A stretch of 64,000 bases of DNA. Source: Pirellulales bacterium (lineage in GTDB: Bacteria > Planctomycetota > Planctomycetia > Pirellulales > JAEUIK01). Position numbers and translations under genes: made by a program. Under the pieces are notes generated by a model that was given only the letters and a program-made list of their open reading frames with translations, ran no database searches and was not told the DNA's origin. The stretch lies in contig JAHBXR010000002.1 of assembly GCA_019636335.1 (NCBI GenBank), positions 393,052 to 457,051 on the forward strand, written 5' to 3'. Of the stretch, positions 16,277-25,968 are shown piece by piece; position 1 is the stretch's first letter, and the number at the start of each line of letters is the position of its first letter.

Positions 16277-17014
16277 GTGCGATTGCTGACGTACAACATC
16301 CACAAGGGCATCGGCGGACGCGATCGGCTCTACCGCATCGAACGCATCCTGGCGGTCATCGAGCACGAGAATCCCGACTTCATCTGTCTGCAGGAAGTCG
16401 ACCGCAACGTCCGCCGCTCGCGCTACGAGGACCAGCCCGAGTTCCTGGCGAGCTATTTCAATGCCGTGGGCAAGCTCTACCAGCTCAATGTCGAGTTGAA
16501 AGAGGGGGGCTACGGTAATCTCCTCCTGTCGCGCTGGCCCATCCAGCGGCACCATCAGCTCTCGTTGCGACTGAACAGCAAGAAGCCGCGTGGGGCACAG
16601 ATCGCCATCATCGACACCCCCGAGGGACCCGTCCGCGTGGTGAACCATCACCTGGGGCTCTCCGATTACGAGCGTCACTGGCAGGTTGGGCATCTGCTCG
16701 AGCATCGCTCGTTTCGCGATGGGCAGGATCTGCCCACCGTGATCGCGGGTGATACGAACGATTGGCGGAATACGTTGATCTCGGGCGCGCTCAATACGCA
16801 CGGCTTTCAGCAGGTCACCTCCCCTCCCTCGAGGTTCCGTTCGTTCCCGGCCTATCTGGCGATGGGATCGCTCGACAAGGTCTTCTACCGCGGCGCGCTC
16901 GAGGTGCGCAGCGCGCACATCGTTCGTACGCCCATGGCCCGCACGGCCTCCGACCACCTGCCGCTGGTCGTCGATTTTCATCTCGCCCCTCCCGAGACGA
17001 ACGGGCATTCGTAG
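16277..17014 (+). CDS. Endonuclease/exonuclease/phosphatase-family protein
   Basis: About 245 residues from GTG 16277, chosen because GAGGGAAG precedes it by 7 nt (the frame is open from 16253). Motifs of the EEP fold: TYNIHKG, QEVDRN (metal-binding Glu), GDTNDWRN (catalytic Asp/Asn) and TASDHLPLVVDF (catalytic His). No signal peptide is evident. It converges on a PLD-family gene, a pairing seen elsewhere for phosphodiesterase-type envelope enzymes. The substrate is not known and could be a nucleic acid or a phosphodiester lipid. Confidence 0.87.
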   Translation: MRLLTYNIHKGIGGRDRLYRIERILAVIEHENPDFICLQEVDRNVRRSRYEDQPEFLASYFNAVGKLYQLNVELKEGGYGNLLLSRWPIQRHHQLSLRLNSKKPRGAQIAIIDTPEGPVRVVNHHLGLSDYERHWQVGHLLEHRSFRDGQDLPTVIAGDTNDWRNTLISGALNTHGFQQVTSPPSRFRSFPAYLAMGSLDKVFYRGALEVRSAHIVRTPMARTASDHLPLVVDFHLAPPETNGHS

Positions 17015-17083
17015 ACGAAACGCCCTTCGAGCAAGGGGGGCAGGGGGGCGTGCAGCTCTCTCGCACCCCGCCGGGATCGGCGC

Positions 17084-18277
17084 TTACAGCCACCAACGCA
17101 GCAGGTAGGCCCCCGCCGCCAGGGTACGCTTCCACCAGGGCAAGGCGTCGAGCTTCTCCTTCGTCACTCGTTCGCTCTGGCCGATTTCCTCATCGATGAT
17201 CTCGACCATCAGCCGGGCGAACTCGGGCGAGCGAATGATCGCCACGAACTCGAGGTTGAAATACAGGCTGCGCGCGTCGAGATTGGCCGAGCCGATCACC
17301 GTCCACTCCTGATCGACGACGATCACCTTGCTATGCAGCATACGAATCTGGCGCTCGAAGAGGAGGAAGCCACGCCGCAACAGCCCGCGATAAAGATGCC
17401 GGGTAGCCCATTCCACGAGCGGCACATCGCTCCGGCTGGGGACGACAATGCGAATCTGCGCTCCATGCCGCCGTGCCGCGAGAAGGGCGCGCAGCACCCG
17501 ACCGACGGGCACGAAGTATGCCATCGAGATATCGATCGAGGTGCGGCCATTGCGCAGCACGCGCGCGAAGACGCGTCCGGCGCGCGTGAAGCGTTTGCCG
17601 GGACCACTGTCGTAGAACAGGATCGCCTCGGGACGTGCGGAGATGGCGCCGCGACGATACGAGCGGCGCCGTTGCCGGATAGGCTCACCGTGAGCCCGGC
17701 GCCACGAGCGCGAAAAACTATCGGCGATGGCCGCCTGATCGGAACCTTCGAGTCGCAGGTGGACGTCGCGCCAACTGCCGCCTCCGCTGCTGGCGGCCCT
17801 GCTGCGCGGCGTGGGGGGATCGCCCGTGGCCGAGACATTCATCCCGCCAAAGTAGCCGACTCGGTCGTCGATGACGAGCAGCTTGCGGTGATTCCGCCGA
17901 TTGAGCGTCCACAGAAAGCGGAAACGCCGCAGCCCTTCCCACAGCGAGTGAAAACCATGCACCTGGACCCCCGCGGCCGCCATCGAGGCGAAGAACCAGG
18001 CCGGCGTGAATTGCGAGCCGACCGCATCGTAGAGCACGCGGACGTCGAGCCCGGCGCGGGCTCGGTCCTCGAGCGCCGCCGCCACGGCCCGGCCCACGTC
18101 GTCGGACGTGAAGATGTAACATTCGAGCCAGACCCGGTGCCGGGCCGCACGGATGTCGGCCATCATGGCGGCCGCCAGCTCGGGTGTCTCGACGAAGACC
18201 CGCAACTCGTTGCGCCCGACCGTGACGCGGCGAATCGGTGCGCCGGCGATAATGTCGAGCGGTTCTTCGGTGGCCAT
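17084..18277 (-). CDS. Phospholipase D-family protein (cardiolipin-synthase-like)
   Basis: A 397-residue protein with two HKD motifs. The first is NRRNHRKLLVIDDRVGYFGGMN, the second MLHSKVIVVDQEWTVIGSANLDARS. There is no N-terminal membrane segment, so it is a soluble or peripherally bound type, more like ClsB than ClsA. The C-terminus ends with a hydrophobic helix (ALPWWKRTLAAGAYLLRWWL), which might attach it to the membrane. A second, ClsA-like homologue with membrane helices is at 50259-51698. ATG 18277. Confidence 0.88.
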   Translation of the reverse strand: MATEEPLDIIAGAPIRRVTVGRNELRVFVETPELAAAMMADIRAARHRVWLECYIFTSDDVGRAVAAALEDRARAGLDVRVLYDAVGSQFTPAWFFASMAAAGVQVHGFHSLWEGLRRFRFLWTLNRRNHRKLLVIDDRVGYFGGMNVSATGDPPTPRSRAASSGGGSWRDVHLRLEGSDQAAIADSFSRSWRRAHGEPIRQRRRSYRRGAISARPEAILFYDSGPGKRFTRAGRVFARVLRNGRTSIDISMAYFVPVGRVLRALLAARRHGAQIRIVVPSRSDVPLVEWATRHLYRGLLRRGFLLFERQIRMLHSKVIVVDQEWTVIGSANLDARSLYFNLEFVAIIRSPEFARLMVEIIDEEIGQSERVTKEKLDALPWWKRTLAAGAYLLRWWL

Positions 18278-18577
18278 GCGGTAATCGAACGAATGGGAAC
18301 GGGGGTTCGGGATTATATCGCCTGGCGGGCGAATTGCCCGTGAAATTGGCCAGCGGGGGGCAGGACGGGAAAAAGGGAACTCGGCGGAGTGGAACTCGCC
18401 TTGGAGCGCCTGGCCGGGTGCGGTTACAATCCGCCGCCCGCCCCACCACTGCTAGCATGCGGCAAGGAAGTCGCGGCAGCAAATTCGGCCGGCGAGTAAC
18501 TCGCTCGGACGAACCCCACCCCAGGACAATGGCAACGACCCGTAGGTTGCCAGGTCGGGCGGCAAGGAGGCCGAACC
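18278..18577 (+). promoter_or_regulatory. Intergenic region with a candidate sigma70-type promoter
   Basis: Between the divergent PLD gene and the RmlD-like gene. TTGGAG at 18401-18406 and TACAAT at 18425-18430 are separated by 18 nt and lie ~150 nt before the ATG at 18578. No gene is seen in the gap. Confidence 0.35.
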
Positions 18578-19519
18578 ATGCAGAAGCTACTCATTACCGG
18601 TGTCGACGGAATGCTCGGCGCCAATCTCGCCGCGGTCTTGGCCGATCGCGCGGAGGTGGTCGGACTGCATTCCTCGAAGCGCCCGGTGCAGATTCCGGCG
18701 GTGACGACCCAGACGTGCGATCTCGACGACCCGGCGGCGGTCGAGGCGGCCGTCGTCGAACTGGCGCCCCATTTCGTCATCCACTGCGGTCGTTGCTCCC
18801 AGGCAAGTTGGGATGTGCTGCTCAACCAGAAGGCCCACGTCCATGCGGATCGCGAGGCCGCGATTGCCCGGGCAATGGCCGATGCCACGATTCGCTTGCG
18901 GAGCAAATTGACCGTCATCGCGACCGATAGCGTCTTCACGGGTCCGCGGCTGTTTCACGAAGAGAATGAGACGGCGGCCGCGCCCGGTTCCTTGGCGGAC
19001 GCTGCCCGGGCGATGGAAGACGTGCTGGCGGCCACGCCGACCTTGATCGTGCGGACGACTGCCTACGGTTGGAATCTGCACGGCGGATCGGTGGGCTTTG
19101 CCGAGCAACTGTGGAATCAACTGGCCGAAGGGACGGCCACGGCGATCGACCCGCAACCGCATGCCACGCCGATCCTGGCCGCGGATCTGGCCGAGCTGTT
19201 GTGGCACGCCCAGCAGCGTGGTTTGGAAGGGCTCTATCACATCACGGGCGCGGAGCGCACGAGCATGTTGCGTTTTGCGACCGAGCTGGCGGCCCTGGCC
19301 GGTTTCGACGCCCCGAGTGGTGCCGCGACGGCGCTCGCTCCGCACGATTCGTCCACGGTGCGAGCGGAAACTTCGCTCAACACGCGCCGCGCGCGTCGCC
19401 TGTTGAAGAAGCCCATGCCATTGCTGCGCGAGGGCTTGGAGCGTTTTGTCGCCCAGAAACGGGGCGAAGAGCTGGGCCTCGAGCGCGAGCTGCTCGTCGC
19501 CGGCGGTCGGGCGGCTTAA
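18578..19519 (+). CDS. RmlD-like dTDP-4-dehydrorhamnose reductase-type sugar nucleotide reductase
   Basis: A 313-residue extended SDR. The N-terminal nucleotide-binding segment ITGVDGMLGANL matches the GxxGxxG type in RmlD-like proteins. Other RmlD-type positions follow: LAPHFVIHCG, ATDSVFTG, and VRTTAYGWNL, where Tyr replaces the usual YxxxK region. The catalytic motif is not intact in the classic form, so the activity may be altered. A strong Shine-Dalgarno, AAGGAGG, lies 8 nt before ATG 18578. The adjacent HAD hydrolase is convergent (minus). Confidence 0.8.
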   Translation: MQKLLITGVDGMLGANLAAVLADRAEVVGLHSSKRPVQIPAVTTQTCDLDDPAAVEAAVVELAPHFVIHCGRCSQASWDVLLNQKAHVHADREAAIARAMADATIRLRSKLTVIATDSVFTGPRLFHEENETAAAPGSLADAARAMEDVLAATPTLIVRTTAYGWNLHGGSVGFAEQLWNQLAEGTATAIDPQPHATPILAADLAELLWHAQQRGLEGLYHITGAERTSMLRFATELAALAGFDAPSGAATALAPHDSSTVRAETSLNTRRARRLLKKPMPLLREGLERFVAQKRGEELGLERELLVAGGRAA

Positions 19520-19544
19520 GGCAGACTGGCCACGTGCCGATAGG

Positions 19545-20228
19545 CTAACGCCGTGCGAGGTGCAGCAACTCGTAGATTCGTGGATCGGCCAGACTATCGG
19601 CGATGAACCGTGCGCCGGTAAAGTCGTGCGTGTGGCTGTGCCCCCCCGGCACGGCCACGGCGATGGCGCCCGACGTGACCGCGGCGCGGCAGCCGTTGTG
19701 GCTGTCTTCGAACACCACCATGCTCTGCGGCGGCACGCCGTGGCGGTGTGCGGCGGTGTGGTAAATCTCTGGACTCGGTTTGCCTTCGACGACGTCTTCG
19801 GACGTCAAGAGAAAGGCGAACCGCGGTTCCAACTGAAACCGCGAGAGGATGTCGCGCGTGAAAGCCCGGCCACTGCTGGTGGCGATGGCCTTGGGAATCA
19901 TCGCCGCCTCGAGCGCGGCCAGCAGCTCGAGCACGCCAGGCATGGGGGACAAGGCGCGGTCGAGAATCGCCGGGAAGATCTCGTCCGTTTCGTTCGACAA
20001 CCCCTCGACCGTATCGTCGAGCTCGTGGTAGTCGATCATCATCTGCAGCGAGACACGCCCCGGACGCCCCATCATCTGATTCAACAGCTCGGCGGTGAAC
20101 TCCTTGCCGCGGCGGCGCAGCAATTCGTTTCCCACCTCCTGGTAGAGCTCTTCGGTGTTGAAGAGCAGGCCATCGAGATCGAACGTGACGGCGGCCGGAG
20201 CCGAAGCGGGACGAGCAGCAGCACTCAT
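19545..20228 (-). CDS. HAD-superfamily hydrolase (beta-phosphoglucomutase-like)
   Basis: About 227 residues from ATG 20228; an upstream in-frame start at 20297 would add a low-complexity Arg-rich extension. Motif I is TFDLDGLLFNTEE, with nucleophile Asp. Motif II is ATSSGRAFT, and motif III/IV is EGKPSPEIY followed by VFEDSHNG. A cap-domain helical part occupies the first third. It fits the subfamily with phosphatases and phosphoglucomutases. The substrate cannot be read from the sequence. Confidence 0.88.
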   Translation of the reverse strand: MSAAARPASAPAAVTFDLDGLLFNTEELYQEVGNELLRRRGKEFTAELLNQMMGRPGRVSLQMMIDYHELDDTVEGLSNETDEIFPAILDRALSPMPGVLELLAALEAAMIPKAIATSSGRAFTRDILSRFQLEPRFAFLLTSEDVVEGKPSPEIYHTAAHRHGVPPQSMVVFEDSHNGCRAAVTSGAIAVAVPGGHSHTHDFTGARFIADSLADPRIYELLHLARR

Positions 20229-20333
20229 GGATCGGGCGGGATATCGAACCAGTGGGCAGGGGAGAGACCGCGCACGGAAGGGCCGCCTCACAGCCACCGA
20301 TCTTATCGCTCGACCTGCCGGGGGTCTACGAGC

Positions 20334-21572
20334 CTACTTGCCCTGGGCGGGTTGTTCCGCGCCACTGGCGCCGCGGTGGGCCCATTTGCTCAGCAGCTTC
20401 GAGAAAGACGACTTGCTGGCGGACTCGGCCACGTGCGGACGTTGCACGCCAACCAAGGCGTCGGCCAGTCCCATCATGCTCTGGGTGATCTTCGCCTTGG
20501 GGGCCTGCTCGATGAGGGGCACGCCGTTGTTGCGCACCTCGACCATCGTGCGATAGTCGTTCGGCAGCTTCCAGAAAATCTCGCGGCCGATCGTGTCTTG
20601 CGCCTTCTTGAGACTGATCTGGCCGGCATCGAGCCCCAGGCGATTGACGACGATCTTTACCTTGTCGAGCACACCCGGTATCTCGGCGAGCGACATCATC
20701 AATCGCACCACGTTGCGCAGGCAGGGCAGGTCGAGTTGCGTGACCAGCAGCACGTGATCGGCCATTTCGAGCGCCACGCGATCGATGGGCGTGTAGCTCT
20801 TCGACAGGTCGAGAATCAAGTGCGTGAAGGTGGCCTTCATCAGGCCCACCACGCGGCGGACGTCGTCGGGCGTGATCAGGTTGGCATCTTCGATCTGCAC
20901 CGGTCGAGGCAGCAGATACAGTCCCGACGAATGCTTGGTCAACGATCGCTTGAGCAGCGAGAAGTCGAGACGGGTGACGTTCTGCGCCACGTCGACGAGC
21001 GTGTAGTCGGGAATGGCGTCGAGAAAGACGTCGGCATCGCCCAGGCAGAGATCCAGATCGACCAGGGCGACGAAGTTCGATTCGTCGTTGGCCAGCGCGC
21101 AGCCGATATTCACCCCGATGCTCGTGGCGCCGACGCCCCCCGTGGCGCCGGCCACCGCGATGACGTGGCTGCCGCGCGAGCGCGACTCCTGGCCGAAACG
21201 CTGCGACGAAATACGTTCGATCGCGGCGACCATCTCTTCCAGGCCGACCGGCTGCGTGAGGAACTCCTTCGCCCCGGCCCGCATCGCGCGCAGGATCAAG
21301 GTGCCATCGACCGACGAGCTCACGACGAGCAGATTGCACTCGGGCGCCGTGGCCGAGATCTTCGACACCAGCGCGAGCGCTTTGTCGGGATCGGCGTCGA
21401 TCACCACCAGCCCGATATCAGGCTGGGTTTGCGCCACGACGTCGGCGAAGAACTCGTAGCGCGAGCACTCCGCTTCGAGCCAGATCAGGTCCATCCCCAA
21501 CAACGTCTGTTTCAGCGTATTGCGCGAGCTATCGGTGGGGTCCACGATGGCCAGACGAAGCACATTTTTCAT
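20334..21572 (-). CDS. cpaE: TadZ/CpaE-type ATPase with response-regulator-like N-domain
   Basis: A 412-residue protein that positions the Tad pilus machine at the cell pole. Residues 1-115 look like a receiver-like fold (DSSRNTLKQTLLGMDL, VVIDADPDK). The ParA/MinD-type ATPase starts with the deviant Walker A GATGGVGATS; an A replaces the usual K, as in many CpaE proteins. It also carries LVDLDLCLGDADVF and LILDLSKSYTP. The C-terminal tail is Ser/Lys-rich. It is the last gene of the tad series. The reading direction follows cpaC at 21719. Confidence 0.9.
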   Translation of the reverse strand: MKNVLRLAIVDPTDSSRNTLKQTLLGMDLIWLEAECSRYEFFADVVAQTQPDIGLVVIDADPDKALALVSKISATAPECNLLVVSSSVDGTLILRAMRAGAKEFLTQPVGLEEMVAAIERISSQRFGQESRSRGSHVIAVAGATGGVGATSIGVNIGCALANDESNFVALVDLDLCLGDADVFLDAIPDYTLVDVAQNVTRLDFSLLKRSLTKHSSGLYLLPRPVQIEDANLITPDDVRRVVGLMKATFTHLILDLSKSYTPIDRVALEMADHVLLVTQLDLPCLRNVVRLMMSLAEIPGVLDKVKIVVNRLGLDAGQISLKKAQDTIGREIFWKLPNDYRTMVEVRNNGVPLIEQAPKAKITQSMMGLADALVGVQRPHVAESASKSSFSKLLSKWAHRGASGAEQPAQGK

Positions 21573-21718
21573 GAGAGGCTGATTCTACGGTCGCAGCGCC
21601 GCGGCGCTTGGTTTCCGATGACCTGGGGGCGAGCCTCTTCCAGTGGGTCGTTTGCGCGCCAAGCGCCATCCGACCAACGTGCGCAACTCGGTCAAAATCC
21701 GGCCGCGCACAAGGCTCC

Positions 21719-23638
21719 TTAGTTTTGTAGGTCATAACCAAGCGGCCCGATGACCCCCGATTGCGGCTTTGCGGCAACATGGGGTGTCGCCGAGGCCGGC
21801 TGAGGCCGTTGAACGCGGTTGTGCGGATCCTGCGCTCCCCGCCTCGAAGAGGGGGCCGTGTTGATCCGCGGCGCGTCGATCGGGGAAGGCAACTCGCGGC
21901 GTTGCGAAATAGGCACGGCCGAGGTCGAGCCCGCTCGCCGGTGGTTCGCCGCCGCTCGATCGGTGGCGGGAACCGGCTGCCCCATGGGTTCCCGGGGCAG
22001 GGGGCGCGTCTCGGGGAGGGGTACCATCTCGCCCGCCGCAGGCAAACGCTCGAGCATCGGGGCGCCTCCGTCTTCAATGAAGGCTCCCTCCGTCTCACCC
22101 ATCATGAAGGGATAACCAATGCCAGCCCCCGCCGACGGCGGATTGCTCTTCGGGCAGCATTGCTGGCAGTGGCCGCAGGGATTGTCCGGACAGCACTGCA
22201 CTTCGATCTTGTTTTGCAGATAGAACTGGCAGTCGCTCGGCGGGCACGAATTCATGCCCGGACCGCCGCACGGCACCTGCTCGGCGTCCATCGCCGACAC
22301 GATCTCGGGCGTCACCAGCACGAGCAGTTCGATCTCGTTGATCTCGTCTCGTTTGTGGCTGAAAAGCACGCCGAGGTAGGGGATCTCCCCCAGGAACGGC
22401 ACCTGGCGGACATTCGCCTCTTCGCGGCTGTACAACAAACCGGCGATGGCCATCGTCTGCCCGGCCCGCATCTCGGCGCCGGTATCGACTTCGCGCACAC
22501 GCAACGCCGGCACGTTGATGTCTTGCAGACGCACGCTGCGCGTGTTGTCGATTTCGCTCACGCGCGGGCGGATCTCGAGGCGGATATTGCCGTTGCCCAG
22601 CACGATCGGCACGAAGTCGAGCTGCGTGCCGTATTTCTTGTATTCGATCGAGATCGTGCCCAGGCTCTGCGGCACGAGGATCGGGAATTCACCACCCACG
22701 TTGAAGAAGGCCGGGCGGCCGCTGACCGTGACCAGGTCCGGCTCGGCGAGCAACTTCATCAACTGGTTCTCTCGCAGGGCGTCGAGAAACCCGAAAAACG
22801 CGCTATTCGAATCGACGATGCCGAACGAGGCCGTTTGACCCAGGCCAGTGATCGCGCTGCTACCGCTCGAGACCGACTGCAGCAGACCACCGATGCTCGA
22901 GGCCGCGAACGACGAGCCGTCGGTCCAGACGAAGTCGAAGCCGAGCGTGCGGAGCTTCGTGCGCGAGACTTCCATCACCTTCACGTGCAGTAGAATCTGG
23001 TCGACGCCCCCCACGCGAATGTTGTTAATCACCTTGGGATAAAAGTCTTCCGAAACCTGGATGATGCGGCCGACGTCTTCCGGGTTGTCCACATAGCCCG
23101 AGATGACGACGCTGTTCGCCGTGGGGACGACTTTCAGCGCGGCGTTGGGAAACTGCGTCTCGAGCAGCATGGCCAACTCGCGGGCATCGCCAAAGACGAT
23201 CACGTCGATCGTGTGAATCTGCTGCTGTTCGTCCCACAGGTTGACCTGGGTGACGCCCGCCTTCTTGGCAAACACCTGGATCTGGGTGGGCGAGAGGGGC
23301 GTGACCTCGAGCACCTCGGGGTTGTTCACCTGCGCTTGAGGAATCTTCGAGTCCAGCGTGAGGATGCGGCTCGTGTTGACGATCATCTCCAATCGCTCGG
23401 GCGCATGCCCCACGTTGAAGAGAATCGCCTGATTCTGCAGGGGTTGCGTCGCGACGGTCTGCTGCGCCAGGGCGCTATGGGCGGCGCACAAGGCGAGCAA
23501 GCCAGCCATGGCGCCAAAGACGCGGCGGGCCGTGGCCCGGCTAAGAAAGAGGGCTACCATCCGTGTATTCCTTGCGGCATCCGTTTCGCAGTAGACCGTC
23601 CGTGTCAACCATCCGTGGCGGCGCGAAGCAAGCTTCAC
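21719..23638 (-). CDS. cpaC: CpaC/RcpA secretin of the Tad pilus
   Basis: A 639-residue outer-membrane secretin. It has a signal-like N-terminus (ARRVFGAMAGLLALCAAHSALA), N0/N1-type domains (VLEVTPLSPTQIQVFAKKAGVTQVNLW; VVISGYVDNPEDVGRIIQVSEDFYP), and the secretin core with the VPFLGEIPYLGVLF signature. Residues ~475-500 contain a Cys-rich insert (CGGPGMNSCPPSDC, CCPDNPCGHCQQCCPKS), which is unusual for secretins. A long Pro/Arg-rich C-terminus follows. It lies 58 nt after the cpaB stop. Confidence 0.93.
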   Translation of the reverse strand: MKLASRRHGWLTRTVYCETDAARNTRMVALFLSRATARRVFGAMAGLLALCAAHSALAQQTVATQPLQNQAILFNVGHAPERLEMIVNTSRILTLDSKIPQAQVNNPEVLEVTPLSPTQIQVFAKKAGVTQVNLWDEQQQIHTIDVIVFGDARELAMLLETQFPNAALKVVPTANSVVISGYVDNPEDVGRIIQVSEDFYPKVINNIRVGGVDQILLHVKVMEVSRTKLRTLGFDFVWTDGSSFAASSIGGLLQSVSSGSSAITGLGQTASFGIVDSNSAFFGFLDALRENQLMKLLAEPDLVTVSGRPAFFNVGGEFPILVPQSLGTISIEYKKYGTQLDFVPIVLGNGNIRLEIRPRVSEIDNTRSVRLQDINVPALRVREVDTGAEMRAGQTMAIAGLLYSREEANVRQVPFLGEIPYLGVLFSHKRDEINEIELLVLVTPEIVSAMDAEQVPCGGPGMNSCPPSDCQFYLQNKIEVQCCPDNPCGHCQQCCPKSNPPSAGAGIGYPFMMGETEGAFIEDGGAPMLERLPAAGEMVPLPETRPLPREPMGQPVPATDRAAANHRRAGSTSAVPISQRRELPSPIDAPRINTAPSSRRGAQDPHNRVQRPQPASATPHVAAKPQSGVIGPLGYDLQN

Positions 23639-23696
23639 GCCAAGTGAGCCGCTGAGTTGTCCTCATCCTGAGAACCGCGGCGGCTCGTGGCGAGCG

Positions 23697-24794
23697 TTAT
23701 TCACTCTCGCCGTGATTGTCGTTCGACGTCGAGTCTGGTCCATCCATATCGCCGTCGTCCGAGTAGTCATCGCCGTCGTCGGCCGAATCCGAATCCCCGG
23801 AATCGGCGTCGTCATGGTCCGAGGAGACCGGGGCCGCCGGCGGATTGGCCGGATCCTGGGTCACCTTCAGTGGCAGTCCGCCCCCCGCGTCAAACTCCAC
23901 CTGCTCGGCGTTCTCGCCTCGCAGGAGCAACATCTTCCAGCCAGGAGCCGGCGCGGCCGCGGGCTCTTCCTTCGGCTCGGGCTTGCCGTCGAGCAGCGAC
24001 AGCAGAGAGTCGTCTTTTTGCTTGTCATCGGCGACGAGGCTCTCATCCGCGCGGTTCGACTTCGACGTGCCGAGCAACTCGTCGATCGCGGCTCCACCGG
24101 CTTCGGTCGCACCGTCGTCTTCCAGGCTCCGCATCGTGAGGCGAATCGTGCCGATCTCGCTGGCCAGCGTGATCAATTCGGCCTGCTGCGGCGTGACGAG
24201 CAGCGAGATCGTCTTAGCCGAGATCGAGGTCTCGTCCTTGTCGCGCGGATCGCGTGTGTACAGGTCGTTCACCGCAAAGACCTTGACGTCTTGCAGCACG
24301 GTGCGCGTGGCGGTCTGCGGGATACCCCGCCCCTCGTTGGCCACCATGTGGACGAGCACGTCCACGCGGTCCCCCGGCAGGATCATGCCGCTCGAACTGC
24401 TCACGTTGTCGACCTTGACCGAGACGACGCGCATGCCCTTGGGAATGAGGACCGAGCCCCCCTGGGCGCTGGCGCCTTGCGAGAAGAGCTTGGCTTCGAG
24501 CACGGGCTCGCCCGCGTAGAGGCGGGTGCGGGTGCGGCGGCCTTCAATCTCTTCGAGCTTGGTCATCGCGCCGGTGGGCACCTTGTCCTTGGGCCAGGCC
24601 TCGAGCTTGATGTTCTCGGGCGTGAGCTCTTCTCCCATCCCCACGTCGGACGAAACGACGAAGATCGGCTCGGTCTCGCCGACCGGCGCAACCTCGATCT
24701 TGCCGCGATTCGCCAACACCTGATTGATGCCGATCGAGGCGACCAGGCCACAGCCTAGCGCGAGCACCAACAAGATGATCGATTTAGGACGCAT
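23697..24794 (-). CDS. cpaB: CpaB/RcpC pilus assembly protein
   Basis: A 365-residue protein starting at ATG 24794 (MRPKSIILLVLALGCGLVASIG), an N-terminal membrane anchor; an in-frame upstream extension to 24968 is not plausible. It contains the SAF/beta-clip region (VVSSDVGMGEELTPENIKLEAWPKD) and the central conserved segment MRVVSVKVDNVSSSSGMILPGDRVDVLV, as in RcpC/CpaB. The C-terminal half has an acidic Asp/Ser-rich tail (DDADSGDSDSADDGDDYSDDG). It acts in the periplasm next to the secretin encoded downstream. Confidence 0.9.
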   Translation of the reverse strand: MRPKSIILLVLALGCGLVASIGINQVLANRGKIEVAPVGETEPIFVVSSDVGMGEELTPENIKLEAWPKDKVPTGAMTKLEEIEGRRTRTRLYAGEPVLEAKLFSQGASAQGGSVLIPKGMRVVSVKVDNVSSSSGMILPGDRVDVLVHMVANEGRGIPQTATRTVLQDVKVFAVNDLYTRDPRDKDETSISAKTISLLVTPQQAELITLASEIGTIRLTMRSLEDDGATEAGGAAIDELLGTSKSNRADESLVADDKQKDDSLLSLLDGKPEPKEEPAAAPAPGWKMLLLRGENAEQVEFDAGGGLPLKVTQDPANPPAAPVSSDHDDADSGDSDSADDGDDYSDDGDMDGPDSTSNDNHGESE

Positions 24795-24889
24795 GCAGTA
24801 CTCCCTCGCGGTGTCGCGCGACTTGGCCTGTGGGGGCTTCGTGCCCGACGCCTTGCCGAGGCGGCAATCTTCGTGGTTCGACTCGTGCT

Positions 24890-25405
24890 TTACTGGGCGC
24901 TTTCGCGGCGCATGACCGACTGCGCCGACAATGTCTTTCCGGATAAGAACATTGGCTTTGGAAGCCAAGTCACTTTATTGAAAGGAACCGACACGGTAAC
25001 CGTCACTGGTTCGCCAAAACCGGCGGAACTAGGCGGATTCGGAGTTACCGTTACCGTCGCATCCTTCACCGACGCTCCGGTCAGGTAACTCTTAACCGCT
25101 GTAGTGATTTCACTGGTCGTTGCCCCGTCGAGCACTCCTCGTCGCGCTCCCTCACGCGAGGCGTTCGTAATGACCTGTTGAACCATGAGCATGCGGCCAA
25201 ACTCGAGCATTCCCAGAATCACGAGGAACAGGATCGGCGCGACGAGCGCAAACTCGACGGCGGCGGCTCCTCGTCGATACTTTCGGCAAATCCGGCAGAG
25301 TTTCTCCAGTTTGGCTGGTCGCGGCGTGCCGCCGTTTGTTGCTGGCACTTCGCTGACAGCAGCGCTGACGACGGCCATTGTGGGGGTGAAAGCGTGTGAA
25401 TTCAT
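24890..25405 (-). CDS. TadE-like minor pseudopilin
   Basis: A 171-residue protein. Start ATG 25405 overlaps the TGA of tadV. After an unusually long N-terminal part (~45 residues) the TadE/TadG segment follows: RRGAAAVEFALVAPILFLVILGMLEFGRM. The glutamate at position 5 of the hydrophobic stretch is the standard feature of TadE/TadG. The C-terminal part is a soluble beta-rich tail. It needs prepilin peptidase processing, probably by the neighbouring TadV. Confidence 0.88.
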   Translation of the reverse strand: MNSHAFTPTMAVVSAAVSEVPATNGGTPRPAKLEKLCRICRKYRRGAAAVEFALVAPILFLVILGMLEFGRMLMVQQVITNASREGARRGVLDGATTSEITTAVKSYLTGASVKDATVTVTPNPPSSAGFGEPVTVTVSVPFNKVTWLPKPMFLSGKTLSAQSVMRRESAQ

Positions 25406-25968
25406 AGGAGCATCCCCGTCCAGGCAAAGTAGGCGATGGTCCCGATCGCGATCGGGATGCCATAGGGCAGCAAGAGCATCGAACTTTTTCGCTCGGCGGC
25501 GATGGCCGCGAGCTGATTGGGATCGCGGATCGTCATGATCTCGCCCAGGATCATCATGGTTTGATCGCGGTGCTTGCGCCACGCGCGGCGATAGAGCACC
25601 ATGCCGATGGCAATCATCGCGCCGATGATTGCCGAGAGGCAGAAGGCATAGAACGTGACCGACGCCCAGACCCACGCGCCGACCCCGGCGAGCAGCTTGA
25701 CGTCCCCCGCGCCCATGCCCCCGATCGAGTACAAGGGCAGCAACAGGGCCAGGCCGACGATCGTGCCGACGAGGCTCCAGCCCAGGCCTTCCCAGCCAAA
25801 GGCGATGCCGCTGTAGGCCCAGCCGCTGAACACCATGGGGTAGGTGATCCAGTTGGGGACCTTGAGTGCGTAACCATCGATCACCGCGGCGACGATAAGG
25901 GTCACGGTGACGAACCAGACGGGCCAGGTTTCGGCAAGCGTCGCCGCCAGGGTGTGTGTGTCGGTCAT
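25402..25968 (-). CDS. TadV/CpaA prepilin peptidase
   Basis: About 188 residues from ATG 25968 (upstream in-frame codons to 26067 lack character). It has six or so membrane segments. The two aspartates of A24 aspartic peptidases are in VIDGYALKVPN and GGMGAGDVKLLAG (GxGDxK). It lacks the N-terminal methyltransferase part of PilD, as usual for TadV. It processes Flp and TadE. It is translationally coupled to tadE by an ATGA overlap. Confidence 0.93.
   Translation of the reverse strand: MTDTHTLAATLAETWPVWFVTVTLIVAAVIDGYALKVPNWITYPMVFSGWAYSGIAFGWEGLGWSLVGTIVGLALLLPLYSIGGMGAGDVKLLAGVGAWVWASVTFYAFCLSAIIGAMIAIGMVLYRRAWRKHRDQTMMILGEIMTIRDPNQLAAIAAERKSSMLLLPYGIPIAIGTIAYFAWTGMLL

Noticed and set aside
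19446..21722. 758-codon open frame antisense to the HAD and tadZ genes
   Set aside because: Shadow of two recognised genes; no domain.
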